This document shows, piece by piece, positions 8,839 to 17,730 of a DNA stretch of 64,000 nt (position 1 is the first letter of the stretch; each line of letters starts with the position of its first letter). A program made the translations under genes and the position numbers. Source of the DNA: Dehalococcoidia bacterium (lineage in GTDB: Bacteria; Chloroflexota; Dehalococcoidia; Bin125); the NCBI GenBank assembly GCA_022825855.1, contig JAJDWB010000010.1, positions 62,001 through 126,000 of the forward strand, in the 5' to 3' direction. The notes under the pieces were generated by a model. The model had not been told where the DNA came from. It searched no databases and worked only from the letters and a program-made list of their open reading frames with translations.

Positions 8839-9450
8839 CTAGCGGCTGGCGTGCTCGTTCAGAGCATTGGCGACGGCTGCATCAATCGCCGCCTGGAAGT
8901 CCGCAATCGATCCGTCGTTGTGCAGGACGAGATCGGCCTTGGCCGCGCGTTCCGTCCACGGCGTCGCCGAGGCCATCCGCTGCTCGGCCTCCTCGCGCGT
9001 CAACCCGTTGCGAGCCATCAACCGTTCGATTGCGCGTTCGTCCTCGGCGGCGATCAACCAACCTGCGTCGCAGATCTCCATGTAGGAACCTTCGAACAGC
9101 CTCACCGCCTCGAACACCGCGATGGGAGCCGGATCGTCCTTCAACTCGCGCAGCACGCGCATGAACTCGCCCTCGATGTCGCCGATCGCGGTTCGCAGCT
9201 CGGCCAGCAGGTCCGGCTTGCCGAATACGATGTCGCCCAGCGCCTTGCGGTCGATGTAGCCGTCGGCGCCGACGACCTGTTCACCGAACCGAGCCACGAT
9301 CCGGTCGAAGGCCGGCTTGCCCGGCTCATACATCGTGTGGACGTGCCGGTCGGCGTCGATGTGCCTGGCGCCGTGAAAGTTGACCAGGTGCCGGCAGAGC
9401 ACCGACTTGCCCGAGGCGATCGATCCCGTGACGCCGAGTACATAGGCCAT
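8839..9450 (-). CDS. coaE: Dephospho-CoA kinase
   Basis: 203 residues, the normal CoaE length. It phosphorylates the 3'-hydroxyl of dephospho-CoA in the last step of CoA biosynthesis. The P-loop is GVTGSIASGKS at residues 6-16, followed by the family IDADR motif (substrate-binding Asp) and a lid region rich in Arg. The start is placed at the Met opening MAYVLGVTG; an in-frame ATG 45 bp upstream would only add an unconserved leader. It sits between CoA-transferase and tag genes, and is divergent from tag with about 90 bp between start codons. Confidence 0.92.
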   Translation of the reverse strand: MAYVLGVTGSIASGKSVLCRHLVNFHGARHIDADRHVHTMYEPGKPAFDRIVARFGEQVVGADGYIDRKALGDIVFGKPDLLAELRTAIGDIEGEFMRVLRELKDDPAPIAVFEAVRLFEGSYMEICDAGWLIAAEDERAIERLMARNGLTREEAEQRMASATPWTERAAKADLVLHNDGSIADFQAAIDAAVANALNEHASR

Positions 9451-9542
9451 TGCCACAGCGTACCCGCGACCGGAGAATCGCCACTCGCGACCCATCTACC
9501 CTGTTGGTCGGACGGACGTGCCCAGCAGTTGCAGAGAACGTC

Positions 9543-10130
9543 ATGCCTGAACGCTGTACCTGGCCCGGCGACGATCCCGACGAAATCGCCTACCACGATC
9601 TTGAGTGGGGCGTGCCTACGCGCGACGAGTCCGCGCTGTTTGAGGCCTTGACGCTCGAAGGCGCCCAGGCAGGACTCTCCTGGCACACGATCCTGATGCG
9701 CCGCGATGGCTATCGACGGGCGTTCATCGATTGGGATGTCGATGCCGTTGCCGAGATTGACGAGTCCGGTGTCGACCTGTTGGTCCAGGACACGGGCATC
9801 ATCCGTCATCGCGGCAAGATCGAGGCGACGATCGCCAATGCTCAGGCGACATTGTTGCTGCGCGAGCAGGGCCTGTCGCTGGCCGACATCGTCTGGGCCT
9901 ACGCCGATCCATCCAACGAGCCCCGAACCGACCTCCTATCGCAGACGGCAGAGTCGCGCGCCATGTCGCGGGAACTGAAGCGGCGCAAGTTCCGCTTCGT
10001 CGGGCCGACGACTTGCTACGCCTTCATGCAGGCGGTCGGCATCGTCAACGACCATGCCGCGAACTGTTTCCGGTTCTCCGAGATTGCCGCGATGCGCGAT
10101 ACCCTGCTCAGCGAACGGAGCAACCCATGA
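9543..10130 (+). CDS. tag: DNA-3-methyladenine glycosylase I
   Basis: 195 residues, typical of Tag, which excises 3-methyladenine from alkylated DNA as the first step of base-excision repair. The zinc-binding set seen in E. coli Tag is present: Cys near the N-terminus (ERCTWPG), His in YHDLEWG, and His and Cys in NDHAANC near the C-terminus. LFEALTLEGAQAGLSW carries the conserved glutamate of the 3-methyladenine pocket. The stop overlaps the crotonase start as ATGA, so the two are translationally coupled although functionally unrelated. Confidence 0.93.
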   Translation: MPERCTWPGDDPDEIAYHDLEWGVPTRDESALFEALTLEGAQAGLSWHTILMRRDGYRRAFIDWDVDAVAEIDESGVDLLVQDTGIIRHRGKIEATIANAQATLLLREQGLSLADIVWAYADPSNEPRTDLLSQTAESRAMSRELKRRKFRFVGPTTCYAFMQAVGIVNDHAANCFRFSEIAAMRDTLLSERSNP

Positions 10131-10921
10131 CCTTCGAACATCTGCAACTCGATATCTCCGACCGGATCGGCACGATCACTCTCGACCGGCCCGAGAAACT
10201 CAACGCGCTCTCTCGGGATCTGCACAATGAAATGGTGGCCGCCGCCAACCAGCTCCAGGCCGACGACGACGTGCGGGTCGTAATCGTGACCGGCGCAGGC
10301 CGCGGCTTCTGTTCGGGCGCAGACCTCACCGCGCGGCCAAGGGATTCCGCTCCCGACACACAGAACGATCGCATGGACGAGTTCGGCTGGGTCGGACACC
10401 AGGCCCTCGCCTTCGGACAGCTCGACAAGCCGACCATTGCCGCCGTCAACGGCGTCGCTGCCGGCGCCGGGATGAGCCTCGCCCTCTCCTGCGATCTCAG
10501 GGTCGGATCGGAGCAGGCGCGATTCAAGGTCGTCTTCCTCGAGCGCTCGCTCAGCCCCGACGCAGGAATGACCTGGTTCCTGCCGCGCGTCGTCGGCTAT
10601 CCCAAGGCCGTCGAACTCGTCCAGACCAGCCGTTTCGTCGAGTCGGACGAGGCGCTGCAAATCGGACTGATCAACCGGCGCGTCGCCCACGAGGAACTGA
10701 TCTCCAGCGCCCGGGCGCTGGCCAAGGAGATCGCCTTCTGGCCGCCGCTCGCCTCCCGCGCGGCCAAGCGGGTGATGCAACGCAATCTCAATGCGACGCT
10801 CGAAGAGGCGCTGCGCAACGAAATCACCGCGATCTCACACGCAACCCGATCGGAGCACGACGTCCACGAGGCGCAGGCGTCGTTCGTTGAGAAGCGGCCG
10901 CCCGTGTTCACCGGGGAATAG
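10127..10921 (+). CDS. Enoyl-CoA hydratase/isomerase family protein (PaaG-like)
   Basis: 264 residues with a crotonase fold. Oxyanion-hole segments are GRGFCSGADL (about 60-70) and GVAAGAGMSLAL (about 107-118). The second catalytic position reads LSPDAGMTWFLPR, with Asp where classical hydratases have Glu (E164). This Asp is characteristic of PaaG-type epoxyphenylacetyl-CoA isomerases and related isomerases, so an isomerase is more likely than a hydratase. It is coupled to tag by ATGA and followed 11 bp later by a GNAT gene. Physiological substrate unknown; acyl-CoA ligase and CoA-transferase genes are nearby. Confidence 0.88.
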   Translation: MTFEHLQLDISDRIGTITLDRPEKLNALSRDLHNEMVAAANQLQADDDVRVVIVTGAGRGFCSGADLTARPRDSAPDTQNDRMDEFGWVGHQALAFGQLDKPTIAAVNGVAAGAGMSLALSCDLRVGSEQARFKVVFLERSLSPDAGMTWFLPRVVGYPKAVELVQTSRFVESDEALQIGLINRRVAHEELISSARALAKEIAFWPPLASRAAKRVMQRNLNATLEEALRNEITAISHATRSEHDVHEAQASFVEKRPPVFTGE

Positions 10922-10932
10922 GCGGAGTCGAC

Positions 10933-11427
10933 GTGCCGCAGATCACGGTTCGCGAGGCGGTCCCCGACGACGCGCAAACCATCCTCAACTTCATCGTCGG
11001 CCTGGCCGAGTTCGAGCACGAGCCGCGCTCCACGGTCAAGGCAACGGTCGAGAGCATCCGCCGCGACGGATTCGGAGCCGATCGTCACTTCGAGACGTTG
11101 ATCGCCGAGCGCGAGGGTCGGCCCGTCGGCATGGCACTGTTCTTCCCGCACTACTCGACCTGGCTGGGGACGCCCTCGCTCTACCTGGAAGACCTGTTCG
11201 TCGTGCCCGAGGCTCGGGGCACGGGCGCGGGATTCGCGCTGATGCAGGCGCTGGCGCAAGTTGCCGAATCACGCGGCTGGAATCGCCTCGACCTCTCGGT
11301 GCTGGACTGGAATCCGGCCCGCCAGTTCTATCACCGGCTGGGCATGACCGACGAGTCGGAGTGGCTGCTCTATCGGCTGGACGAGGACGGCGTCTCGGCC
11401 CTGGCCCGGATGCAAGCCGATGGCTGA
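10933..11427 (+). CDS. GNAT family N-acetyltransferase (SSAT-like)
   Basis: 164 residues, GTG start. A single GNAT domain fills the protein. The acetyl-CoA pyrophosphate-binding motif A is VVPEARGTGAGFALM (about residues 96-110), and motif B contains LDWNPARQFYHRLG. The LYLEDLFV strand before motif A and the ending resemble diamine N-acetyltransferases of the SAT2/SSAT group, so an amine or thiol small-molecule acceptor is possible. The 3' end overlaps the glutaredoxin-thioredoxin reductase gene by 8 bp, pointing to one transcript from tag onward. Confidence 0.85.
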   Translation: MPQITVREAVPDDAQTILNFIVGLAEFEHEPRSTVKATVESIRRDGFGADRHFETLIAEREGRPVGMALFFPHYSTWLGTPSLYLEDLFVVPEARGTGAGFALMQALAQVAESRGWNRLDLSVLDWNPARQFYHRLGMTDESEWLLYRLDEDGVSALARMQADG

Positions 11428-12622
11428 GCTCAAGGTCTACGGCGCGCCCTGGTGCCCCGACTGCCGGCGCTCCAAGGCATTCCTCAGCGAGCACCGGATC
11501 GACTATGACTGGATCGACATCGACCAGGACGCCGACGCGCTCGCCTACGTCGAGGAGCTGCAGAACGGCGGACGCTCGATACCCACGATTATCCTGCCCG
11601 CCGGCGGGATGCTGATCGAGCCGAGCGACGAAGCGCTGGCCCAGGCGCTCGGCATCCAGGTCCGGCCGCGGCGCGAGTTCTACGACCTCGCGATCATCGG
11701 CGGTGGACCGGCCGGACTCGCCGCATCCATCTACGCCGCTCGCGAGGGCATCGACACGGTCGTGATCGAACGCTCCGCGCTCGGCGGTCAGGCCGGTCTG
11801 ACCAACCGGATCGACAACTACCCCGGCTTTCCCGACGGCGTCGAGGGCGACGAGTTGATGAACCGCTTTGTCGCTCAGGCGCGGCGCTTCGGTGTCGAGC
11901 TGCTCTCGGCCGTCGGCGCGATCGAGCTCGCCGCCCCGTCCGATGTCGAGGTCACGCTCTCCAGCGGCGACCGTGTCGCCGCTCACGCCGCGATCCTGAC
12001 GCCCGGCAGCACCTACCGCCGGCTCGACGTGCCCGGCGAACAGGAACTGATCGGCAGCTCGGTCCACTTCTGCTCGACCTGCGACGGCCCCTTCTACGCA
12101 GGAGCCAGGCAGCTCGCCGTGATCGGCGGCGGCAACTCGGCCCTGGAGGAAGGTCTCTACCTGACCCAGTTCGCCGACGAGGTCCGGATCATCCACCGCG
12201 GCGACCAACTCTCGGGATCGTCCGTGCTGCAGGACAAGGTCCGCTCGCATCCGCGAATCCAGGTCTCGCTCAACACCAGCGTCCAGTCGATGGAGGGCGA
12301 GACGAAACTCTCCAGCCTCGTCCTCCAGTCCAACGGCGACACCGTCCGTACCTCCCCCGACGGCGTCTTCGTCTTCATCGGTCTGCAACCGAACACCGAC
12401 TTCCTCCAGGGAGTCGTCGACCTCGACGAGCGAGGCTTCATCCGCACCGACGAACGCTTCCAGACCAGCATCCCCGCGATCTACGCCGCCGGAGACGCCC
12501 GCGCCGGCTCAACCAAGCAACTCGGCGCCGCCGTCGGAGAGGGCATCACCGCCCTGATGATGGCTCGCGAATACCTCCGCGCCCACCAACACGTCCGCAC
12601 CCCATCGGTGGAGACGGCATAG
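11420..12622 (+). CDS. Glutaredoxin-like domain fused to thioredoxin reductase
   Basis: 400 residues. Residues 1-85 form a glutaredoxin-like domain with APWCPDCRRS (CxxC active site) and a cis-Pro in RSIPTI. Residues 92-395 are a low-molecular-weight thioredoxin reductase: FAD-binding GGGPAGLAASIYA, redox site CSTCDG, NADP-binding GGGNSALEEG, and the FAD-binding AAGDAR near the end. The fusion should let the reductase pass electrons directly to its own CPDC domain or to partners such as the CGDC glutaredoxin encoded at 47501. Start ATG overlaps the GNAT gene. Cytoplasmic. Confidence 0.92.
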   Translation: MAELKVYGAPWCPDCRRSKAFLSEHRIDYDWIDIDQDADALAYVEELQNGGRSIPTIILPAGGMLIEPSDEALAQALGIQVRPRREFYDLAIIGGGPAGLAASIYAAREGIDTVVIERSALGGQAGLTNRIDNYPGFPDGVEGDELMNRFVAQARRFGVELLSAVGAIELAAPSDVEVTLSSGDRVAAHAAILTPGSTYRRLDVPGEQELIGSSVHFCSTCDGPFYAGARQLAVIGGGNSALEEGLYLTQFADEVRIIHRGDQLSGSSVLQDKVRSHPRIQVSLNTSVQSMEGETKLSSLVLQSNGDTVRTSPDGVFVFIGLQPNTDFLQGVVDLDERGFIRTDERFQTSIPAIYAAGDARAGSTKQLGAAVGEGITALMMAREYLRAHQHVRTPSVETA

Positions 12623-12652
12623 GTCCGGGAACAGCTCCCCCTTCGCACGAGG

Positions 12653-14242
12653 TCAGTTGACCCGCTTGTCGACGCCTTCCCAGTAGGCCTCTCGGAGCTC
12701 GAACTTCTTCAGCTTGCCGGTGGCGGTTCGGGGCAGGGTCTCGACGAACTCCACGTTGCGGGGAATCTTGAAGCCGGCCATGTTCGAGCGGCAGTGGGCG
12801 ACGATGTCGTCGCGGGTGACGGCGTGGCCCTCGCGCGGCACGATCAGCGCGAGCGGGGTCTCGCCCCACTGCTCCGAGGGGATCCCGATCACGGCCGCCT
12901 CAAGCACCGCCGGGTGGTCGTAGAGCACATCCTCGACCTCGATGCTGGAGATGTTCTCGCCGCCCGAGATGATCACGTCCTTGGCCCGGTCGACAATGTT
13001 GATGTAGCCCTCGGCGTTGACCGTCGCCATGTCGCCGGTGTGGAACCAGCCGTCGACGATGACCTTGTCCGTCTCCTCCTGCTGTTCCCAGTACCCGCGC
13101 AGCACGACGTTGGAGCGTGCCACGACTTCGCCGACCTCCTCGTCGTCCCAGGCAACTTCGCGGCCCGAATCGCGCACCACCTTGACCTCCACACCGATCA
13201 CGTCGTGCCCGGCCCGCACCTTGGTCCCGAAGTAGCCGTCTTCGTCGGCGTTCAGGAAGGGCGCGACCTCGGACACGGTCAGGATCGGCGAGGTCTCGGT
13301 CAGGCCGTAGATCTGGATGAACTCCCAGCCCAGTTCCTTCTCCAACCGCTCAATGAACGACTGCGGCGGCGGCGCGCCGGCGACCGTGAAGCGCGGCGTG
13401 ACCGTGATCTCGTACTCGTCCTTGCGCTCGAACTCGAGGATGCGGGCCAGCACCGCCGGCGCCATGCAGGCGAAGGTGCAGTTCTCGTCCTGGATGACCT
13501 GGTAGATGTCAGCCGCCTCGGGCGCGCGCAGGACCACGTGCTTGCCGCCCATTGCGGTGATCGCGTACGGGCCGCCCCAGCCGTTGGCGTGGAACATCGG
13601 CAGGGTCCACATCTCGGTGTCGTCCTGCGAAATGCGCAGGTGGGCGATGAAGTTGTAGGCGTTGATGTAGGCGTTGCGATGCGTGATCATCACGCCCTTG
13701 GGCCGCGCCGTCGTGCCCGAGGTGTAATTGATCGACAGCAGGTCGGTCTCCTCCAGACCCGGGTCGGGCGGCCGCGCGGTCGACTGACCGGCAATCCACT
13801 CCTCGTAGTTGGTCCAGCCGGTCACGATCTCGGCGTCGCCGTAGGGAATCGCGATGAAGTGCTCGACCGTCCCGATCCCGCTGCGCACTTCGTCGACCAG
13901 GTGCAGGAACTCCGCGTCGACTAGTGCGACCTTGGATCCCGAGTGCTCCAGCATGTACTCGAAGTCCGACGGCACCAGCCGGTAGTTCATCGGCACGATC
14001 ACCGCGCCGATCGCCGCCGTCGCGTAGAACGTCTCAAGAAACTGGTGCGAGTTCGGAGCGATGATCGCGACCCGGTCGCCCTTGCCAATCCCGGCATCGA
14101 GCAGGGCGTGCGCCTGTTGGTTGACACGGGCGTTGAACTCGGACCAGGTGAAGCGCTCGTCGCCGTCGACGACGGCTTCGGCGGGCCCGTACAGCTTCGA
14201 CGCGCGGCGCAGAAAATCGTTGACCAGTAGCGGGACTTCCAT
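12653..14242 (-). CDS. Long/medium-chain acyl-CoA synthetase (AMP-binding)
   Basis: 529 residues. ANL-superfamily adenylate-forming enzyme that activates a carboxylic acid to acyl-AMP and then acyl-CoA. The AMP-binding P-loop is YTSGTTARPKG; the A4/A5 region has YGLTETSP; the hinge is GWFHTGDMA with DRAKDVIISGGENIS; the catalytic Lys is in PRTATGKLKK near the end. The sequence type resembles FadD3/medium-chain ligases. ATG 14242 is preceded by GGGAG at good spacing; an in-frame upstream codon would add seven residues. The chain length preferred is not deducible. CoA-transferases and a crotonase nearby fit an acyl-CoA catabolic neighbourhood. Confidence 0.92.
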   Translation of the reverse strand: MEVPLLVNDFLRRASKLYGPAEAVVDGDERFTWSEFNARVNQQAHALLDAGIGKGDRVAIIAPNSHQFLETFYATAAIGAVIVPMNYRLVPSDFEYMLEHSGSKVALVDAEFLHLVDEVRSGIGTVEHFIAIPYGDAEIVTGWTNYEEWIAGQSTARPPDPGLEETDLLSINYTSGTTARPKGVMITHRNAYINAYNFIAHLRISQDDTEMWTLPMFHANGWGGPYAITAMGGKHVVLRAPEAADIYQVIQDENCTFACMAPAVLARILEFERKDEYEITVTPRFTVAGAPPPQSFIERLEKELGWEFIQIYGLTETSPILTVSEVAPFLNADEDGYFGTKVRAGHDVIGVEVKVVRDSGREVAWDDEEVGEVVARSNVVLRGYWEQQEETDKVIVDGWFHTGDMATVNAEGYINIVDRAKDVIISGGENISSIEVEDVLYDHPAVLEAAVIGIPSEQWGETPLALIVPREGHAVTRDDIVAHCRSNMAGFKIPRNVEFVETLPRTATGKLKKFELREAYWEGVDKRVN

Positions 14243-14311
14243 CTTCGTCTCCCTTAATCGCATCGCGGAGTCGGGAACATTATTGCACTCGGCAGAGGCG
14301 CAGCCGCGCCG

Positions 14312-15085
14312 CTACTCCGCCGGGAATTCCGAGACCGGCGCCACATCGTTGACGATCTTCAGATCGTCGTTCGGACAGTGGGGCAGCACGGTGCGGCCCC
14401 ACTCCGCGTTGGGGATGTGCATCTGCAACTCGCCGCCGAACCAGACCTCGGCCTCAAGCTCGTAGCGGTGGTGCCGATTGATCTCAACGCCCTCGTACGG
14501 CAGCTCAAACTGAATCGGAAACGAGCCCGGATTCTCGAGCATCCCTGCCGCGACCAGCACCCGCTCCTCCGGCTCGGTCACGTCCCAGAGCCTGACCTCC
14601 AGCACTGCGTCCTCCGGCAGATCGCCGTCCCAGAAGCCCGAGTGAATCTGACCCGGCAGCGGCTCGACGCATTGGTCGAACGGATTCGTCGAGATCACCA
14701 CCACGTCGCGGCTGTCAGGCGCGCCGCGCGTGAGCACCGGATGCACCGTGTCGTTGACGTAGAGCAGCTCGCCCCCAGCCTCCACTCGAGCGCTGAGCGT
14801 GTACTCGTTGCGCCGCTCGATCGCGCCGCCGTCGTACTCAACGCGAAATCGGATCGGCAGCCGTTCGGCGTCCGCAATCACGTCCCGGCCCATCTCGATC
14901 GCCGAGGCGTCGGCCAGCGACGTGTCCTGCAGGGTCACTGTGACCGTCGCGCCCTCGGGCAGTTCGACGTCGCGGTGAAATCGAACCTCGCCGCTGATCG
15001 AGTCTCCCGAGCCGCAGCCTGCCAGCGCGGCCGCCGTCGCAACCAGAGCCAGCGTCGCAATCGCGTACACCGCAACCCCGCGCAT
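14312..15085 (-). CDS. Lipoprotein with two YbaY/YscW-type domains
   Basis: 257 residues. The N-terminus is a lipoprotein signal with lipobox ALAGC around residue 23. Two similar beta-sandwich domains follow: the first (about 30-130) with GATVTVTLQDTSLADA, the second (about 140-250) with AVLEVRLWDVTEPEERV, both in the style of the YbaY/YscW (type III secretion pilotin-like, PF09619) family. Members outside secretion systems have no assigned role. GGAG precedes ATG 15085. The gene is divergent from rmuC, with 93 bp between starts. Predicted to be anchored outside the cytoplasmic membrane. Confidence 0.72.
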   Translation of the reverse strand: MRGVAVYAIATLALVATAAALAGCGSGDSISGEVRFHRDVELPEGATVTVTLQDTSLADASAIEMGRDVIADAERLPIRFRVEYDGGAIERRNEYTLSARVEAGGELLYVNDTVHPVLTRGAPDSRDVVVISTNPFDQCVEPLPGQIHSGFWDGDLPEDAVLEVRLWDVTEPEERVLVAAGMLENPGSFPIQFELPYEGVEINRHHRYELEAEVWFGGELQMHIPNAEWGRTVLPHCPNDDLKIVNDVAPVSEFPAE

Positions 15086-15178
15086 AGCCGCTCCGTTCCC
15101 TGTCCCCGCCGTTACGTCCATTAGATAGCATCGAGACGGTCGCATGGGCGCACAGGATGGTCGCAGAGGGAGGACAGG

Positions 15179-16606
15179 ATGGAAGTAGTCATCGGCTTGA
15201 TCATCGGCCTGGCCGTCGGCGCAGCCGTGGCCTGGCTTGTCCGGCGCGAAGCCTCGGGCTTGCGAACCGACGCCGCCGGCCTGCGCGCGGAGCTGAACGA
15301 CATCCGCAGCGTGCTCCAGGAGGCCGAACGCGAACGCACCGAAGCCAACGCCCGCCTCGACGAACGCTCGTCCCTGCTGCAACAAACCGCCGCCGACCTG
15401 GAGCAGGAGCGCCAGCGCGTCTCGACTCTGCGCGACAGCCTCGCCGACGCCCGCGAGGAACTGAAAGAGGTCGCCTCCGATCGCGAGGCGCGGATCGAGG
15501 AACTGCACAAGAAGCAGGCCGAGATCGACACCCTGTTCAAGGGCGTCGCCGCCGACGTCGCCCGGGCCAGCAACGAAGAGTTTCGCAAGCAGGCGTCCGA
15601 GGACTTCAAGCGCCAGCGCGAGCTGGCCGAGCAGGAGCTCAAGCAACGGGTCGAACCGGTGGGCAAGGAGCTGGAGCAGCTTCGCCAGTACATCTCCGAG
15701 ATGGAGAAGGCCCGCACCGGCGCCTACGAGGGCGTCAGCAAGCTGATCGAGGAAACCCAGAAGCAGGTCGGCCGGCTGAACTCGGAAACCGGCGATCTGC
15801 GCGAAATCCTGCGCTCGTCCCGGCATCGCGGTCAATGGGGCGAGGCCACGTTGGAGAACATCCTCGAACTCGCCGGCATGAGGCGCGGCCACGACTTCGC
15901 AACCCAGACCTCAGGCGAACACGGCAGCAGCATCGCCGACTTCGTCGTCCGCATGCCCGGCGGCAAGCGGATCATCATCGACTCCAAGACCCCATTCGAC
16001 GCCTACCGCGAGGCGCTCGACGCGCCGTCCGAACAGGAGCAACGCGCGCTCTTGCAAAAGCACGCCGACACCGTATTGAGCACAGCCGCCGCCTTGCGCA
16101 AGACCGGCTACGACCAGCAGTTTGAAGACTCGATGGACTTCATCGTCATGTGGATCCCCACCGACAGCATCCTCGAGGGCGCCACCCGCGTCATGCCCGA
16201 CCTGATCGAGCGCGCCTTCTCCGATCATCGCGTGCTGCTGGCCACGCCGGTCACGATGATCGCCCTGGTCAGTGGCGTCGCCGCGGCTCTCCACCAGGAG
16301 GAACAGCAGGAAAAACTGCACCGCAACGCCGTCGCCATCCAGCAGTCGGGCGAGCGTCTCTACAGCGGCGTCCGCCGCCACGCGACCGTCTACGCCCAGC
16401 TCGGCACGCGCCTGTCCCGAGTCGTCCAGGCCTACGACGACGGAATCAGCTCAATCCAGGGCAATCTTTTGCAAGGCGCAAAGCAGATGCGCGAACTCGG
16501 CGGCGGCGAAGGCGAAGAAGCCCCCGAGCCGGAAGCACTGCGCCTCACAAGCCGGCAGTTCAGCTCCAAAGAACTCGTCGAAGCCTTGGACTCAATCGAC
16601 GACTGA
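15179..16606 (+). CDS. rmuC: DNA recombination protein RmuC
   Basis: 475 residues. One N-terminal transmembrane helix (about 3-21), a long charged coiled coil (about 28-190), then the RmuC nuclease-like domain (PF02646). Domain signatures are SSRHRGQWGEATLENIL, DFVVRMPGGKRIIIDSKTP (a PD-(D/E)xK-like core ending in DSK) and MDFIVMWIP. RmuC limits recombination at inverted repeats and has been proposed to restrict foreign DNA. No operon partner; a double REP-like hairpin follows the stop. Confidence 0.92.
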   Translation: MEVVIGLIIGLAVGAAVAWLVRREASGLRTDAAGLRAELNDIRSVLQEAERERTEANARLDERSSLLQQTAADLEQERQRVSTLRDSLADAREELKEVASDREARIEELHKKQAEIDTLFKGVAADVARASNEEFRKQASEDFKRQRELAEQELKQRVEPVGKELEQLRQYISEMEKARTGAYEGVSKLIEETQKQVGRLNSETGDLREILRSSRHRGQWGEATLENILELAGMRRGHDFATQTSGEHGSSIADFVVRMPGGKRIIIDSKTPFDAYREALDAPSEQEQRALLQKHADTVLSTAAALRKTGYDQQFEDSMDFIVMWIPTDSILEGATRVMPDLIERAFSDHRVLLATPVTMIALVSGVAAALHQEEQQEKLHRNAVAIQQSGERLYSGVRRHATVYAQLGTRLSRVVQAYDDGISSIQGNLLQGAKQMRELGGGEGEEAPEPEALRLTSRQFSSKELVEALDSIDD

Positions 16607-16620
16607 GCGCGCACATAATC

Positions 16621-16669
16621 CCCTCTCCCTGAGGGAGAGGGTTGGAGCCTGCCCCCGCGTAGGCGGGGG
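16621..16669. repeat. Double REP-like hairpin, families 1 and 2
   Basis: A family 1 palindrome (16621-16641, CCCTCTCCCT-GAGGGAGAGGG) is followed ten bases later by a family 2 palindrome (16652-16669, CCCCCGC-GTA-GGCGGGGG). They lie between convergent rmuC and hydrolase genes and may terminate both. Confidence 0.6.
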
Positions 16670-16694
16670 TGAGGGCCTCCCGCACTCGCGATCC

Positions 16695-17624
16695 CTACCC
16701 CAGACACCCGCTCAGGAAGTTGTTGATCCGATTCGTCGCGTCCATCCCCGCCGGCGTGGGAAACCCGTCGAAGCCGTGCGGAGCCTCCGGGAACACGTGC
16801 AGCTCCGTCTCGTGACCCGCCGCTTGCCAGCGCGCCGACATGAATAGCGAGTCGTCGAGCAGGGGATCGAGTGTCCCCACCGTGAAGATCGCCGGCGGCA
16901 TACCCGACAGATCGGCCAGCAGCGGCGTCACGTCCGGCAGATCCCGCAACTCCGGCTCCTCCGGCGTCACGTAGTGGTCAATGAACCACTCCATGATCGG
17001 CGAAGAGAGGATCAGGTTGCGCTCGCCCCACAGCCGCGCCGAGGGCGAGTGCCGCAGATCGAACACGCCGTAGGTCAGCGCCGCGCCCTTGAAATCGGTG
17101 TAGCCGTGGTGATCGCGCATCCGCAGCAGCGTCGTCGCCGTCAGGTGACCCCCGGCCGACTCGCCGCCGATCGTGAACGCGTCCGTGCCGAACTCCGACT
17201 GACCGTGCTCGACCAGCCAGGCCGCCGCCGCCTCGCAGTCCTCGTTCGGACCCGGATACGGATGCTCGGGCGACAATCGGTAGCCGACCGACACGACCGC
17301 TTGCTGCGTCGTCTGGGCGCGATCCCACAGCCGTTCGTCCTGGCCGTCGTGCGAGCCGATCACCCAGCCCCCGCCGTGAATGTGCAGGTACACGCCGCGC
17401 ACCACCGGCGGAATGAACACGCGGATCGGTATCTCGCCCGCCGGACCGGGAATCGTGCGCGCCTCCGCAACGTCGTCCAGCCGCGCCGGCGGCGGCCCCA
17501 GCGGTCCGCCCGCGGCCAGCGTGTCGCGCAGCTCCTGCGGCTCCATCTCGTGCCAGGGCTTGCCCTGCGCCGAGGCCTCCTCGATCATCACGTTCAACGC
17601 CTGCGTTTGTGGATCGGGCTTCAT
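16695..17624 (-). CDS. HSL-family alpha/beta hydrolase (esterase)
   Basis: 309 residues. Hormone-sensitive-lipase-type esterase: the oxyanion motif HGGGWVIG (about residues 82-89), the nucleophile elbow GGESAGG (about 154-160; Ser nucleophile), and a C-terminal catalytic His in APHGFDGFP. GES replaces the usual GDS. No signal peptide, so cytoplasmic. A good AGGGA site precedes the ATG. Two further HSL-type hydrolases are encoded at 18558 and 19591, suggesting a paralogous set with different short-chain ester substrates. Confidence 0.88.
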   Translation of the reverse strand: MKPDPQTQALNVMIEEASAQGKPWHEMEPQELRDTLAAGGPLGPPPARLDDVAEARTIPGPAGEIPIRVFIPPVVRGVYLHIHGGGWVIGSHDGQDERLWDRAQTTQQAVVSVGYRLSPEHPYPGPNEDCEAAAAWLVEHGQSEFGTDAFTIGGESAGGHLTATTLLRMRDHHGYTDFKGAALTYGVFDLRHSPSARLWGERNLILSSPIMEWFIDHYVTPEEPELRDLPDVTPLLADLSGMPPAIFTVGTLDPLLDDSLFMSARWQAAGHETELHVFPEAPHGFDGFPTPAGMDATNRINNFLSGCLG

Positions 17625-17730
17625 TTCGCGTCCCTCGCTGGAATGGATGTGCTATGTTGACACGACGCGGGATACACTGCGAGTCGCCCGCGCAACCAGT
17701 CGGAGTATACGAACTCGTTGGAGGATGACG

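Noticed and set aside
15086-15892. Extension of the YscW-type lipoprotein frame beyond 15085
   Set aside because: It covers rmuC in antisense; the lipoprotein signal starts exactly at 15085.
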